Shown here piece after piece: positions 1 to 8,951 of a stretch of DNA of 49,571 bases. A program made the translations under genes and the position numbers. Within the stretch, counting starts at the first letter, position 1; each line of letters starts with the position of its first letter. The notes beneath the pieces were generated by a model. The model made no database searches and was not told the origin of the DNA. It was given only the letters and a program-made list of their open reading frames with translations. Source of the stretch: an uncultured Bacteroidales bacterium. GTDB lineage: Bacteria; Bacteroidota; Bacteroidia; Bacteroidales; UBA932. The DNA is taken from NCBI GenBank assembly GCA_900316675.1, contig ONDR01000016.1, positions 1 through 49,571 on the forward strand, in the 5' to 3' direction.

Positions 1-17
1 GCTCGTCCCCACACCCA

Positions 18-187
18 CTACTTCCACACCCCTATTTATAACATCCTGAATATCAACCCGTTGCAAAACGCACCGTGGAAGTAGGCAAAAAATTTTTCCA
101 CTACTTCCACACCCCGATTTTTCAGCCTCTGCAATAACCTGAAAATCAACACTTTACGAAACCACCAAAAACGCACCGTGGAAGTAG
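18..187 (+). repeat. Composite palindromic repeat, copy A (67 + 16 + 87 bp)
   Basis: Two units are each bounded by CTACTTCCAC on the left and GTGGAAGTAG on the right. The 67-bp unit is at 18-84 (arms 18-27 and 75-84) and the 87-bp unit at 101-187 (arms 101-110 and 178-187), with a 16-bp A/T-rich spacer between. The unit interiors are AT-rich and contain a partly symmetrical core around TTATAAC and GTTGCAA. The reverse complement of 29625-29794 aligns over the whole 170 bp with the same unit lengths and spacer. No transposase is nearby. Confidence 0.85.
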
Positions 188-223
188 CCGCGGAAACTAA
201 CGGAAAAAGCCGGGATATCGGTC

Positions 224-239
224 GAAAAAAGTTGACTGA
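224..239 (+). repeat. 16-bp direct repeat shared with 29409-29424
   Basis: The word GAAAAAAGTTGACTGA occurs identically here, 36 bp after composite repeat copy A, and at 29409-29424 in the other repeat-rich gap. Both lie in gene-free DNA. A 16-mer can recur by chance in a window this size, so only the shared context makes it notable. Confidence 0.5.
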
Positions 240-384
240 TGGCTAGGAGAGGTTGGGATTTGCCCGGCCGGGCCAGCCACGCACGGGGCCAGAACTCTGG
301 CCGCCGGCCACATCCCTGACCCTGCGGGGGCCCATCCACAATGGTAAGGGGACGTCGCCCGCAAGCGGGCGGCAGGATAAATGC

Positions 385-428
385 AAGAACCAGCCATCCA
401 AAAACAAGTTTTTGAGTGGCTGGTTCTT
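385..428. repeat. Strong hairpin, 12-bp perfect stem
   Basis: AAGAACCAGCCA (385-396) is perfectly complementary to TGGCTGGTTCTT (417-428), with further A-rich/T-rich pairing inside. No T-run follows on either strand, so it is not a classical intrinsic terminator. It lies downstream of the minus-strand tRNA-Arg gene. Confidence 0.6.
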
Positions 429-435
429 ACAATTA

Positions 436-455
436 TCGGGGCCTGTTGGCCCCGA
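436..455 (-). terminator. GC-rich hairpin after tRNA-Arg (possible terminator)
   Basis: CGGGGCC (437-443) pairs with GGCCCCG (448-454) around a TGTT loop, with one extra A-T pair outside. It sits 14 nt beyond the tRNA 3' end on the minus strand and could end or process the tRNA transcript. A U-tract is missing, so termination is an inference. Confidence 0.4.
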
Positions 456-468
456 CCCCTTACCTTTG

Positions 469-542
469 TGATTCCGTTGGGATTCGAACCCAAGACCCAC
501 AGCTTAGAAGGCTGTTGCTCTATCCAGCTGAGCTACGGAACC
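469..542 (-). tRNA. tRNA-Arg (anticodon TCT)
   Basis: On the minus strand the sequence folds as a full cloverleaf. The acceptor GGTTCCG pairs with CGGAATC (one G-T pair). The D stem is GCTC/GAGC, the anticodon stem ACAGC/GCTGT with loop CTTCTAA (anticodon TCT, reading AGA). The T arm is TTGGG-TTCGAAT-CCCAA, followed by discriminator A. The 3' CCA is not encoded. Length 74 nt. It stands alone between the repeat-rich edge and the divergently transcribed engB. Confidence 0.95.
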
Positions 543-610
543 GTCCGCTTAACCGTGCGAGGCGCGAGGCCTCGTGGAAAAGGACTGCAAATATACGATT
601 TTTCTTTAAA

Positions 611-635
611 TTTGCATCACTTTTTGCTATCTTTG
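611..635 (+). promoter_or_regulatory. Bacteroidetes-type promoter for engB operon
   Basis: TATCTTTG at 628-635 matches the Bacteroidetes -7 box TAnnTTTG and lies 10 nt before the ATG. The upstream stretch is T-rich, with TTTG at 611, which is closer than the usual 19-20 bp, so only the -7 box is firm. The implied leader is very short. Confidence 0.55.
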
Positions 636-644
636 CACGGAATT

Positions 645-1244
645 ATGAAAATTACTGAAGCCATATTCGCCGGTAGCAGCACCAGGGTAGATCAGAGACC
701 CAAGGAGAGACTCCCGGAGGTAGCGTTCATCGGAAGATCGAACGTAGGCAAATCTTCACTCATTAATATGCTTACCGGTAGCAAGAAGCTGGCAATGACC
801 TCTGCCACACCGGGTAAGACAAAGTTAGTCAATCACTTCCGCATTAACGGAAGCTGGTATTTGGTAGATTTGCCGGGCTACGGATATGCAAAATTGCCAG
901 AGAAGGAGAAAGAGAAATTGCAGGCTATCATAAGCGATTACCTGAATCATTCAGAGGAGCTTAAGCACCTGTTTGTTCTGGTAGACAGCAGGCATGATAT
1001 GCAGAAGGCAGACGTAGAGTTCATAACAGAAGTTGCAGGCAGTACTATCCCCTTCTCCCTTATTTTTACAAAGGGAGACAAGATGGGACCGGTGGCAAGA
1101 GAAAGGCAGATAGAGGCTAACCTGCGGCAGCTGGAACCCGTACTGGACGGGGCAAAGCCAGAGTGCTTTGCCAGTTCTTCAGAGACGGGACTGGGAAGAG
1201 AAGAAATCCTGAATTATATAAACAAACTTCTAAAAACTAATTAA
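645..1244 (+). CDS. engB: Ribosome biogenesis GTPase YsxC/EngB
   Basis: A single-domain TRAFAC GTPase of 199 residues that acts in late assembly of the large ribosomal subunit. Visible motifs: G1 GRSNVGKS at residues 30-37, a TPGKT switch I region at about 55-59, G3 DLPG at 75-78, and G4 TKGD at 142-145. The frame is open further upstream, but ATG at 645 starts the family-typical MKITEAIFAGS and follows a -7 promoter box by 10 nt, so the longer frame running through the tRNA gene is not used. First gene of a run with prs, a small membrane protein and der; 5 bp separate it from prs. Confidence 0.95.
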   Translation: MKITEAIFAGSSTRVDQRPKERLPEVAFIGRSNVGKSSLINMLTGSKKLAMTSATPGKTKLVNHFRINGSWYLVDLPGYGYAKLPEKEKEKLQAIISDYLNHSEELKHLFVLVDSRHDMQKADVEFITEVAGSTIPFSLIFTKGDKMGPVARERQIEANLRQLEPVLDGAKPECFASSSETGLGREEILNYINKLLKTN

Positions 1245-1249
1245 TTACA

Positions 1250-2227
1250 ATGTCTAACCCTAGCAGAATGGAACTGTTCTCTTGTTCAGCCTCAAGAGAT
1301 TTTGCAGTTAAAGTGGTAGATGCTTTCAACAAGATTAAGTATCCAGAAGAGCCGGAGCTTCATCTTGGAGCATCAGTAGTTACCAAGTTCAGTGACGGCG
1401 AATTCCAGCCCGCCTTCACAGAGAGCGTCCGCGGTGCCACTGTATTCATTCTTCAGTCTACCTTCCCCCCGACCGAGAACCTTATGGAGCTGCTCCTCAC
1501 CATCGATGCAGCCAAGAGGGCATCGGCAGACAAGGTAATAGCTGTTATGCCTTACTTCGGATGGGCCCGCCAGGACCGCAAAGACAAGCCCAGAGTTTCT
1601 ATCGGCGCCAAGCTGGTTGCAAACCTGCTTAAAGCCGCCGGTGCAGACCGCGTCATGACCTGCGATCTTCACGCAGAGCAGATCCAGGGCTTCTTTGACT
1701 TCCCGGTAGATCACCTTTACGGAAGCAAGGTATTCCTTCCCTACATCAAGTCCCTGAACCTTGAGAACCTGGCCATCGCCGCTCCTGATATGGGTGGTGC
1801 AAAGAGGGCCAACGTTTACGCAAAGGAACTTGCCTGCCCGGTAATCATCTGCCACAAGTCACGCGAGAAAGCAAACGAAGTAGCATCAATTACCGCAATC
1901 GGAGAAGTTGAAGGCAAGAATATCGTCATCGTAGATGATATGATCGACACTGCAGGTACCCTTAAGAAAGCCGCTGACGTGCTTATGGAAAAGGGCGCTG
2001 CATCTGTCCGTGCCTGCGCAACCCACGCTGTTCTCTCCGGCCACGCCTACGAGAACATCGCCGCATCCGCACTTAAGGAGGTTGTAGTTACCGATACCAT
2101 TCCTCTTAGCTCAGACCCCACCAAGGACAAGAGCAAGATCACCGTGGTATCTATGACAGAGACCTTCGCCAACATTATCCACCGTGTTTACAACTACGAG
2201 CAGATTAGCTCTGAGTTTGTACATTAG
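1250..2227 (+). CDS. prs: Ribose-phosphate pyrophosphokinase (PRPP synthetase)
   Basis: Converts ribose 5-phosphate and ATP to PRPP and AMP, feeding nucleotide, histidine and tryptophan synthesis in the cytoplasm. At 325 residues it is about a dozen longer than common bacterial homologues because of the N-terminus. Motifs: FSDGE at 47-51, the ATP-contacting YFGWARQDRK at 102-111, the divalent-cation region CDLHAEQIQGFF ending near 149, and the PRPP loop VDDMIDTAGT at 228-237. It lies 5 bp after engB and 11 bp before the next gene, so co-transcription is likely. Confidence 0.96.
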   Translation: MSNPSRMELFSCSASRDFAVKVVDAFNKIKYPEEPELHLGASVVTKFSDGEFQPAFTESVRGATVFILQSTFPPTENLMELLLTIDAAKRASADKVIAVMPYFGWARQDRKDKPRVSIGAKLVANLLKAAGADRVMTCDLHAEQIQGFFDFPVDHLYGSKVFLPYIKSLNLENLAIAAPDMGGAKRANVYAKELACPVIICHKSREKANEVASITAIGEVEGKNIVIVDDMIDTAGTLKKAADVLMEKGAASVRACATHAVLSGHAYENIAASALKEVVVTDTIPLSSDPTKDKSKITVVSMTETFANIIHRVYNYEQISSEFVH

Positions 2228-2238
2228 AATTTTTGCCG

Positions 2239-2508
2239 ATGAAGGTCTTTCTGGCAGCGCTGATTATTATTGGCTTCGGAGTATTTATAATGAGTTTCAA
2301 TATAATATTCCGCAAGAAAGAGTTTCCCAACAGCGACGTGGGCTCCAACCCGGAAATGCGCAAAAGGGGAATCCGCTGCTTCAAAGAGGAAGATGCAGAA
2401 CTTCATCGTAAACATAAAAAAGGAAGCAAGGCCGGCTGCAACGGCCAGTGGTCCGAAGACTGCGCCGGCTGCTCCCTTTATGACTTTGACAAACCCAAAC
2501 AATCATGA
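2239..2508 (+). CDS. Small membrane-anchored Cys-rich protein (NqrM-like?)
   Basis: 89 residues. One N-terminal membrane segment (about residues 3-20, hydrophobic, followed by RKKE) precedes a short soluble tail with Cys at the RCFKEED stretch and a C-terminal cluster around [13 protein letters not shown]. The layout (one helix, Cys-rich tail) recalls the DUF539/NqrM family that helps assemble Na+-translocating NADH:quinone reductase, and similar proteins are common in Bacteroidales, but I cannot confirm the family by eye. I chose ATG at 2239 over a TTG two codons earlier. The stop overlaps the der start by 4 bp, so the two are translationally coupled. Confidence 0.7.
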   Translation: MKVFLAALIIIGFGVFIMSFNIIFRKKEFPNSDVGSNPEMRKRGIRCFKEEDAELHRKHKKGSKAGCNGQWSEDCAGCSLYDFDKPKQS

Positions 2509-3812
2509 GTTTAGTAGCAATAGTTGGAAGGCCTAATGTAGGCAAATCCACCCTCTTCAACCGCCTGGTCGGTATGCGCCAGGCCATAGTGGACGAAACC
2601 GCAGGCGTAACCCGTGACCGTCATTACGGAAAGTGCGACTGGTGTGGCCATGAATTCTCCGTCGTTGATACCGGCGGATGGTCTTCCGGCAGCGACGATG
2701 CCTTCGAGCAGGAGATTCGCAAACAGGTGGTGATTGCCATCGAAGAGGCGGATCTGGTTCTGTTCATGGTAGAGGCCGCAACAGGCATAACTGACTACGA
2801 CTCAGAAATTGCAGACCTGCTGCGCCGCAGCAAGAAACCCGTAGTCCTTTGCGTTAACAAAGTGGACAACGGAGACAAAGTCTATGACACCTACCAGTTC
2901 TACTCCCTGGGTCTGGGAGAGATCTGGAGCATTTCCGCCGCCAACGGCAGCGGTACCGGCGACTTGCTGGACGAGATCGTACGCCTTCTCCCCGAAGAAG
3001 AGCACGTAGAGGATCCCTTCGCCGGCCTGCCTCACATCGCAATTGTGGGCAAGCCTAACGTGGGAAAATCGTCCCTCACAAACGCCCTGCTGGGAGAAGA
3101 AAGAAACATCGTCACCCCGGTTGCCGGCACAACAAGAGACTCAATATCAACTCATTACAACAAATTCGGTCACGAATTCATACTGGTAGATACCGCCGGC
3201 ATGCGCCGCAAAACCAAGGTATCAGAAGACCTTGAATTCTATTCAGTAATGCGTGCCATCAGGGCAATAGAGCATTCCGACGTCTGCATCCTCATGATCG
3301 ATGCCGCCAACGGAATCGAGGCACAGGACATGGCCATCTTCAACCTGATTCGCAAGAACAAGAAGGGCTGCGTTGTTGTAGTGAACAAATGGGACACCAT
3401 AGAGAAGGATTCCAAGACGATGAAGACCTACACAGAAGGCATTCAGGCCCGTCTGGCCCCCTTCAACGACGTTCCCATTATCTTTACGTCCGTCCTTAAC
3501 AAGCAGCGCATACTGGACGTTCTGGACGCCGTAAGCAAGGTTTACGACAACTACAGCCGCAAGATCCAGACCTCTGTTCTGAACGAGGTCATGCTGCCGG
3601 AGATAGAGAACTATCCCCCGCCGGCATGGAAGGGCAAGTACGTGAAGATCAAATTCATAACCCAGCTGCCTACGGCATCACCGTCGTTCGCCTTCTTCTG
3701 CAACCTGCCGCAGTACGTGAAAGAGCCGTACAAGCGCTTCCTGGAGAACAAGTTGCGCGAGCACTTTGACCTGACAGGCTGCCCTATCCAGGTCTTCATC
3801 CGCCAGAAATAA
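2505..3812 (+). CDS. der: Ribosome biogenesis GTPase Der (EngA)
   Basis: Double-GTPase of 435 residues required for 50S subunit maturation. The first G domain has G1 GRPNVGKS at 8-15, G3 DTGG at 55-58 and NKVD at 118-121. The second has GKPNVGKS at 182-189, a DTAGM switch and NKWD. A KH-like C-terminal domain ends the protein. Length is normal. It is the last gene of the engB-prs operon. Its stop codon directly abuts the stop codon of the convergent kinase gene with no spacer, so no terminator separates them. Confidence 0.97.
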   Translation: MSLVAIVGRPNVGKSTLFNRLVGMRQAIVDETAGVTRDRHYGKCDWCGHEFSVVDTGGWSSGSDDAFEQEIRKQVVIAIEEADLVLFMVEAATGITDYDSEIADLLRRSKKPVVLCVNKVDNGDKVYDTYQFYSLGLGEIWSISAANGSGTGDLLDEIVRLLPEEEHVEDPFAGLPHIAIVGKPNVGKSSLTNALLGEERNIVTPVAGTTRDSISTHYNKFGHEFILVDTAGMRRKTKVSEDLEFYSVMRAIRAIEHSDVCILMIDAANGIEAQDMAIFNLIRKNKKGCVVVVNKWDTIEKDSKTMKTYTEGIQARLAPFNDVPIIFTSVLNKQRILDVLDAVSKVYDNYSRKIQTSVLNEVMLPEIENYPPPAWKGKYVKIKFITQLPTASPSFAFFCNLPQYVKEPYKRFLENKLREHFDLTGCPIQVFIRQK

Positions 3813-6800
3813 TTATTTCTTAGGTAGTTTCACTGTGAAGCAGGCTCCACCAAGGGTGAAGGACCTGCTGTAAGAGATTTCGCCACCACACCTTTCCAGA
3901 ATGCTCTTGCAGATTGCAAGGCCAAGGCCGCTGCCGCTGCTCTTGGTAGTGAAGTTAGGCGTAAACAGGCGGGCACGGTTTTCGTCCTTGACGCCGGGGC
4001 CGTTATCCTCAACTACAATATCATAGAAGCCGTCGCGGCCGCTAAGGCGCAGCGACACATATATCTTGCTTGCCTCTGCCTGAACGGCATTGGTGATGAG
4101 GTTCACAATGACGCGGGTAATCTGCGGCTTGGGGCCTTCAATTACGGCTCCCTGCAGGCCGAAGTACTGGAATTCAACATCTCCCTTGCCGTCGAAGAGG
4201 GATATCTGCTCCCCTATCAACTTGTCCAGATCTATGGTCACAGGCTCCTCTGAATACAGTTTCGCAAAGGTAGAGAACTCGTTTGCCGTATCAGTCAGGG
4301 TGTCGATGCTCTCCAGAATGACAGGTGCCATGGCATCGAACCTCTCGCCCCATGAAGCATCGCCGCGGGCGCGCAGCATCATAAGCCTTTGAATCTGAAG
4401 CTTGATAGGAGTAAGCGGGTTCTTGATTTCATGGGCCACCTGACGGGCCATTTCGCTCCAAGCCTTGTCACGCTCTGCCTTAGCCAGCTGGCGGCTACTC
4501 TCTGACAGGTCGTGCACCATGAAGTTGTATGCACGCACAAGGGATGAAAGCTCGTCCTCCCTGTCGTAAATAATATATTCCAGACCCTCTTTGCGGGCCG
4601 ATACCATCTTTCGTCCCATATCCAGCAACGGAATGAACATTTTGTCGATGATGCGGGACGATATCAGCCTTGCCATGAACAGCAATATAAAGAAGAGGGA
4701 TATAATGAACAGCGAATGGAACAAGGCCTCTGAACGGAATTCCAGACCCGTATCCGTATAAGGAGCGCACAGGATGGCAAGAATCTTTCCGTCTCCGTTG
4801 AAGAGCGGGGCGTACATTGCATAGTACTGCCTGCCGGAAGCAATTTCCTTATGTATATAGTAGCGCTTGTTGTCGTACATTATGTTCCTGTAGGCCTCTT
4901 CATTGGCCCTGGTGCCCCATAGCAGGCGTTCGAAGACCTCCGGTCTGGTAGATTTGAACACACGGCCGTCGGTTGTATAAAGGGTAAGGTCGCTCTTGGT
5001 ATGGTCCCCTATTGCCGATATCATCTGCGATGCCTGCTGGGTGTCGAAGTCCTCGTACGTATTGTAATATCGTATCTCTGACTGCATCAGGGACTGGATG
5101 GTGCTGATCTTACTGGTCATCAGGTTGCTGATGTTGGCCTCGTTGCGCCGGTAAACGAACAGCACGCTGATAAGGGCCAGAACCACCATGGTGCCCACAA
5201 GTGAGACGAAGAGCACCGTGTTGAAGGTGGACTTGTAGTAGTTCTTTGCAAAGGCGGAGCGCTGCTTCCTGTCGATGGCAATCAGGGACAGTATGACCAT
5301 GGCTATCAGGGCCACCAGGAAGGAAGCAACAAGGTAGTTGTTGAATTCTACCTCGCCGCGGGAAATGACAATGAATTCGTCTGCAGAAACCTTCTTAAAG
5401 AAATGCTCGTAACCGTCGAAGCTCACCCTGGAGGCGCGGTCTGTCCTGGAAACCTCTTTGAACTTGTCCTTCAGTATGGTAGGATATGCATAGTTTCCCT
5501 TATAGCTTATAAGCTTGTCTCCCAGATACTTAGCATAAGAATAATTGTGCGGCAGTACGATGCTTCCGGGCGACGTGCTGCCCATGATGGCGGAATAGCC
5601 CACATCGTCAGAATCCGTCCTGGCCTCTATGGTAAGGATAAGGTTTGTCAGGCCTCCATTGTGAGGGGTGTAGAATACGAAGTGGCCCGTGTACTGCGGA
5701 CGGCCCTGGGCAGAGCGGGTATATACAAACCTGGAATCGTCGGACACCGGGGAGCCGTTGGACAGCCTGTCGGCAAGGAAGGTCAGGATGGCAGGATCGC
5801 CCTCATTCTCTTTGAAAAGGTACATGCCAACCTCGTAGTCCTGTGAAAGACGGACCAGATAGTTTTCTGTAATGCGGTTAAGTATAACCCTGAAACTGGC
5901 GTTCTGGTCCAGCAGGGCGGCGATAATTGCATCCGACTCGATAGCGGCAGATGCCGTCATCAGCTGAAGTTCAAAGGCCAGGTTCCTTTCTACCGCAAGA
6001 CGGTTCGCCCAAATGCTAACCCTCTTCTGCTCGCGTTTAAGGCCTTCTGTAGAGGATATCGTCACAAGGGCGGCGGCACATACCACCACGGCCACCATCC
6101 TGCCCACATGGGACAGGAAATTAATCCTTATTCCAAAGAGCCTTGATATCAGCGGCCTAAGCATCTGAAGCATCAGCACGCATGTGGTGAAGAGGAAGAT
6201 GTAGGATATGTACACGTAAATTGTGTACTCGCTTATCTCCGATACCCTGAACAGCTCAAGGCAGATATTTGAATTGACAATTATGCTCCTGAACGATACC
6301 AGCGAATATGAAACTACCACCACAATGGCCACGATGGGCATGGAGGCCAGCAGGTAGAAAAGCCATCCTTTCTGCCTCTTGACCGCCATTATCATTGGCA
6401 GGCGGACACAATAAACGGTATAGACTACAAGGGTGATTGCTATATTTATGAGCAGCACCGCACCCAGGGAGCAGAAAACAGAGCCATCGGCATAGATGGA
6501 CGGAGAGAAGATGCCGGTAGAGCCGGGGAAAAGCCGGCCTGCAATGTAGAACAGGGCCAGAACCAGAAGCAGCCATACTTGCGTGACTACCATACCCTTA
6601 ATTGTCCTGTGGGCGTACAGATAAACAAAGGCGCTCACAAGCATGATGAGCAGGGCTATCCAGGCCAGGATGGTGTCCGGTATCATTAGCGGCACCTGGG
6701 CATTTTCCTGAATAACCTTAAGCATGGGCTTGCCGTCCACCTGAACCACGGCGCCGCCGCTGTAGCTCAATGGATATACGCAGAAGCGGTCTGACAGCCT

Positions 6801-7343
6801 TAGTTCGCTGCTTACGCCGTTAACGGTGGTGGTATTAAGGGTGTTTTTAATCTCCAGTCCGCCAATCACCCGGCATTTGGAATCTTGTATGCTTTTGGCG
6901 ATATACCATTTTGGTCCGATGCTGCGGAAGCTTAGTACAGAGTCTATTTCTGCCAGCGGCTTGTCAAGCGAATTGGTAAGGGTAGGCGCCATGCGGAAGG
7001 TGCTGCTGGCATTGATCTCGTCGTCGGCAACCGGGAACTGGTGGCACCAGGACTGGAGCGAGTCCCCTATGTACCGGTAGATAACCATATCCTGCGGCAG
7101 GTCTTCCAGGGACAGCCAGCTGTTCAGTGACTGGCTCCTGGCCTGCTGCATGTATTGCTCTAAGAGCTGAACCCTTGAAGATATTCTTGAAGAAAGGCTG
7201 CGGGCTGCGGTGTCCGTGCGGTCAGAGCCGCCGTTAAGCAGGAAGGACATGACAACAATCAACACCGCAAGAACCTGAAGGACCACTGCAAGGTTGTCCT
7301 TCATGAATTTACGTATGCCTTTTATCACCTTTCCCGGATCCAT
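3813..7343 (-). CDS. NtrY-like membrane sensor histidine kinase, unusually large
   Basis: 1176 residues. One membrane helix at about 17-36 leads into an extracytoplasmic segment. A group of helices lies between about 223 and 430 (at least five). A second extracytoplasmic stretch follows, then further helices around 690-780 and near 890, and a HAMP-like linker. The kinase core is complete: H-box with His971 in RQVAHEIKNP, N-box NLITNAVQ at about 1080, G1 DNGPGV at 1113 and G2 GSGLGL at 1137. The H-box style with LTPIKLQIQRL is that of the NtrY subgroup. The start codon overlaps the rlmH stop (TAATG). No response regulator is adjacent; the NtrC-type regulator at 10718 is the obvious candidate partner (inference). 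Confidence 0.9.
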   Translation of the reverse strand: MDPGKVIKGIRKFMKDNLAVVLQVLAVLIVVMSFLLNGGSDRTDTAARSLSSRISSRVQLLEQYMQQARSQSLNSWLSLEDLPQDMVIYRYIGDSLQSWCHQFPVADDEINASSTFRMAPTLTNSLDKPLAEIDSVLSFRSIGPKWYIAKSIQDSKCRVIGGLEIKNTLNTTTVNGVSSELRLSDRFCVYPLSYSGGAVVQVDGKPMLKVIQENAQVPLMIPDTILAWIALLIMLVSAFVYLYAHRTIKGMVVTQVWLLLVLALFYIAGRLFPGSTGIFSPSIYADGSVFCSLGAVLLINIAITLVVYTVYCVRLPMIMAVKRQKGWLFYLLASMPIVAIVVVVSYSLVSFRSIIVNSNICLELFRVSEISEYTIYVYISYIFLFTTCVLMLQMLRPLISRLFGIRINFLSHVGRMVAVVVCAAALVTISSTEGLKREQKRVSIWANRLAVERNLAFELQLMTASAAIESDAIIAALLDQNASFRVILNRITENYLVRLSQDYEVGMYLFKENEGDPAILTFLADRLSNGSPVSDDSRFVYTRSAQGRPQYTGHFVFYTPHNGGLTNLILTIEARTDSDDVGYSAIMGSTSPGSIVLPHNYSYAKYLGDKLISYKGNYAYPTILKDKFKEVSRTDRASRVSFDGYEHFFKKVSADEFIVISRGEVEFNNYLVASFLVALIAMVILSLIAIDRKQRSAFAKNYYKSTFNTVLFVSLVGTMVVLALISVLFVYRRNEANISNLMTSKISTIQSLMQSEIRYYNTYEDFDTQQASQMISAIGDHTKSDLTLYTTDGRVFKSTRPEVFERLLWGTRANEEAYRNIMYDNKRYYIHKEIASGRQYYAMYAPLFNGDGKILAILCAPYTDTGLEFRSEALFHSLFIISLFFILLFMARLISSRIIDKMFIPLLDMGRKMVSARKEGLEYIIYDREDELSSLVRAYNFMVHDLSESSRQLAKAERDKAWSEMARQVAHEIKNPLTPIKLQIQRLMMLRARGDASWGERFDAMAPVILESIDTLTDTANEFSTFAKLYSEEPVTIDLDKLIGEQISLFDGKGDVEFQYFGLQGAVIEGPKPQITRVIVNLITNAVQAEASKIYVSLRLSGRDGFYDIVVEDNGPGVKDENRARLFTPNFTTKSSGSGLGLAICKSILERCGGEISYSRSFTLGGACFTVKLPKK

Positions 7344-7816
7344 TACTCGTTATGATAAGGTTCCCCGCGCATGATGGTGAACGCCCGGTAAAGCTGTTCT
7401 GCAAAAACCGTTCTAACCATCTGGTGAGAGAAGGTCATATCAGATAAAGACAGCATTCCCGATGCCCTTTGATATACTTTTTCACAGAAGCCGTAGGCGC
7501 CGCCAATTATAAAGACTATGTCCTTACCGCTGCCGGCCATCTTCTTCTGAAGGAAGGATGCAAATTCAAGGGAACGATACTTGCGGCCGTGCTCGTCCAA
7601 CAGGATAACATCGTCCGTAGGCTTAAGGGCGGCCAGTATCTTCTCTCCTTCCTTTTCTTTTATCTGGGCGGGAGACAAGGAGCCCACGCCCTTGAGTTCG
7701 GGAATCTCTGTTACGGTAAAGGGGATGTAATGAACAAGGCGGGCGCGGTACATTTCAAGACCTTGCTTTACCCAGTCCATATCTGTTTTTCCTACCGTAA
7801 GCAGAGTAATCTTCAT
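7343..7816 (-). CDS. rlmH: 23S rRNA (pseudouridine1915-N3)-methyltransferase RlmH
   Basis: A SPOUT-fold enzyme that uses SAM to methylate pseudouridine 1915 of 23S rRNA helix 69 on the assembled ribosome. 157 residues, normal length. Signatures: LLDEHG in the middle, the knot motif FIIGGAYGF, and the C-terminal LSLSDMTFSHQMVR...EQLYRAF with terminal PYHNE. It is translationally coupled to the downstream kinase gene through a TAATG overlap. Confidence 0.97.
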   Translation of the reverse strand: MKITLLTVGKTDMDWVKQGLEMYRARLVHYIPFTVTEIPELKGVGSLSPAQIKEKEGEKILAALKPTDDVILLDEHGRKYRSLEFASFLQKKMAGSGKDIVFIIGGAYGFCEKVYQRASGMLSLSDMTFSHQMVRTVFAEQLYRAFTIMRGEPYHNE

Positions 7817-7902
7817 TTCTGTTCCTCTTCTCTTTTTGCAAATATATGAAATGTGAGGAGATTTCGGCTCGGAATTTGCATAAAAATTTCCTTGATAAGG
7901 AG

Positions 7903-8322
7903 ATGAATGTCAAAAAAATCATACTGCCTGCACTGCTTTCAGTGATTTGCTGCGCTTGGGCCTCTGCCCAGACACAGCAAACCAGAAGTGCATCGTACAA
8001 CGTCTTCAATCCCATAACAAAATACATTCGTATGGGAGACGTTGAAAAGCTCTCTGCATGGTTCTCTGACAATCTGGAAATAACTGTACTTCAGGGCACT
8101 AACGATGCCAGCAAGAGTCAGGCAAAGCAAATCCTGAAGTCTTTCTTTGACACTTACAAGCCCAGCAGCTTTAATATAGAGCACACCGTGGGCCGTGAAA
8201 CAATGAAGTACGCCCTGGGCTCAATGAAGGCCGGAGGGGATATCTTCAGGGTAACAATCTTTGTAAGTTTGGAAGGGTCTAATTACCTGATACAACAGAT
8301 AAAAATAGAAAAACGGGACTAA
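7903..8322 (+). CDS. DUF4783 exported protein
   Basis: 139 residues from the chosen ATG, which is preceded by an AAGGAG ribosome-binding site; the open frame extends 19 codons upstream, but those residues do not resemble a protein start and would bury the signal peptide. The signal peptide is MNVKKIILPALLSVICC... with likely cleavage after ASA near residue 20. The mature part (FNPITKYIRMGDVEKLSAWFSDNLEI, in two blocks) has the NTF2-like pattern of the Bacteroidetes DUF4783 family, whose function is unknown. It is divergent from rlmH, a neighbourhood I recall from other Bacteroidales. Confidence 0.85.
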   Translation: MNVKKIILPALLSVICCAWASAQTQQTRSASYNVFNPITKYIRMGDVEKLSAWFSDNLEITVLQGTNDASKSQAKQILKSFFDTYKPSSFNIEHTVGRETMKYALGSMKAGGDIFRVTIFVSLEGSNYLIQQIKIEKRD

Positions 8323-8346
8323 GTAATTAGCCCCGTTAATTTTTTC
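8311..8346. terminator. Bidirectional terminator between DUF4783 and efp
   Basis: AACGGG and CCCGTT form the outer stem, with CTAA/TTAG inside and one mismatch. T-rich tracts flank both ends, so it can serve both the plus-strand DUF4783 gene, whose stop is inside the hairpin, and the minus-strand efp. Confidence 0.75.
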
Positions 8347-8358
8347 ACTAGCGTGTGA

Positions 8359-8925
8359 TTATACGCGCTGGCCGTAAGAACGGTCGGTGGTGTTGACGGT
8401 GATCTTTTCTCCTGTGTTGATGAAAAGAGGAACCATGATTTTAGCACCGGTCTCAAGAGTAACTTCCTTAAGGGCGCTGGTAGAAGCGGTATTTCCCTTA
8501 ACTGCAGGCTCTGAGTAAGTAACCTCCAGAGTAACGTATGTAGGAAGCTCACAGGTGAGGCATCTTTCTTCCGGCTCTGTAACGAACATCATCTCTACGT
8601 GCTGGCCTTCTTTCATGAGGTCTGCGTTCTCTACGAGCTCCTTAGGAAGGGAGATCTGCTCGTAGGTTTCCTCGTGCATGAAGTTGTAGCCGTCCTCGTC
8701 TCCGTAAAGGAACTGATAGGGCCTGCGCTCAACGGTGATGGTGTCTATCTTTGCACCTGCTGTGAAGGTGTTCTCAAGGATACGGCCATTCTCAAGGTTG
8801 CGAAGTTTGGTCTTCACGAAAGCGGGGCCTTTGCCGGGTTTTACATGCTGAAACCATACGATAGAGCACGGTTTTCCATTGAAATTAAGATAAAGTCCGT
8901 TTTTAAAATCAGCTGTTGTTGCCAT
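8359..8925 (-). CDS. efp: Translation elongation factor P
   Basis: 188 residues. Binds between the P and E sites and rescues ribosomes stalled at polyproline. The KOW-like N-terminal domain has the exposed loop HVKPGKGPAF with the lysine at about position 33 that contacts the peptidyl-transferase centre, followed by two OB domains ending ...TTDRSYGQRV. The frame is open for 27 codons upstream, but MATTADFKNG at 8925 is the family start. Last gene of the cmk-ispH-efp run. No modification enzyme (EpmA/EpmB, EarP) is seen in the window. Confidence 0.96.
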   Translation of the reverse strand: MATTADFKNGLYLNFNGKPCSIVWFQHVKPGKGPAFVKTKLRNLENGRILENTFTAGAKIDTITVERRPYQFLYGDEDGYNFMHEETYEQISLPKELVENADLMKEGQHVEMMFVTEPEERCLTCELPTYVTLEVTYSEPAVKGNTASTSALKEVTLETGAKIMVPLFINTGEKITVNTTDRSYGQRV

Positions 8926-8951
8926 AAAAATTTTTGTTTTGACCTGCGAAG

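Larger units (their letters stand above)
1..468. other. Gene-free left edge with repeats and hairpins
   Basis: No credible coding sequence is seen; the short open frames here lack start context and have no recognisable product. The first 190 bases carry two palindromic units (separate entry). The stretch from about 250 to 380 is GC-rich and contains several small inverted repeats, for example GGCCAGA/TCTGGCC near 290-303 and GCCCGC/GCGGGC at 357-370. Two stronger hairpins follow at 385-428 and 436-455, just downstream of the minus-strand tRNA gene. The stretch looks like accumulated repeat debris rather than a decayed gene. Confidence 0.6.

Noticed and set aside
18..187. Composite repeat units as integron attC sites
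   Set aside because: The unit sizes and palindromic form suggested attC, but the GTTRRRY/RYYYAAC core boxes are not present in the right places and no integrase or cassette array is seen.
381..644. Upstream extension of the engB reading frame
   Set aside because: It runs through the tRNA-Arg gene and the promoter, and the family start is at 645.
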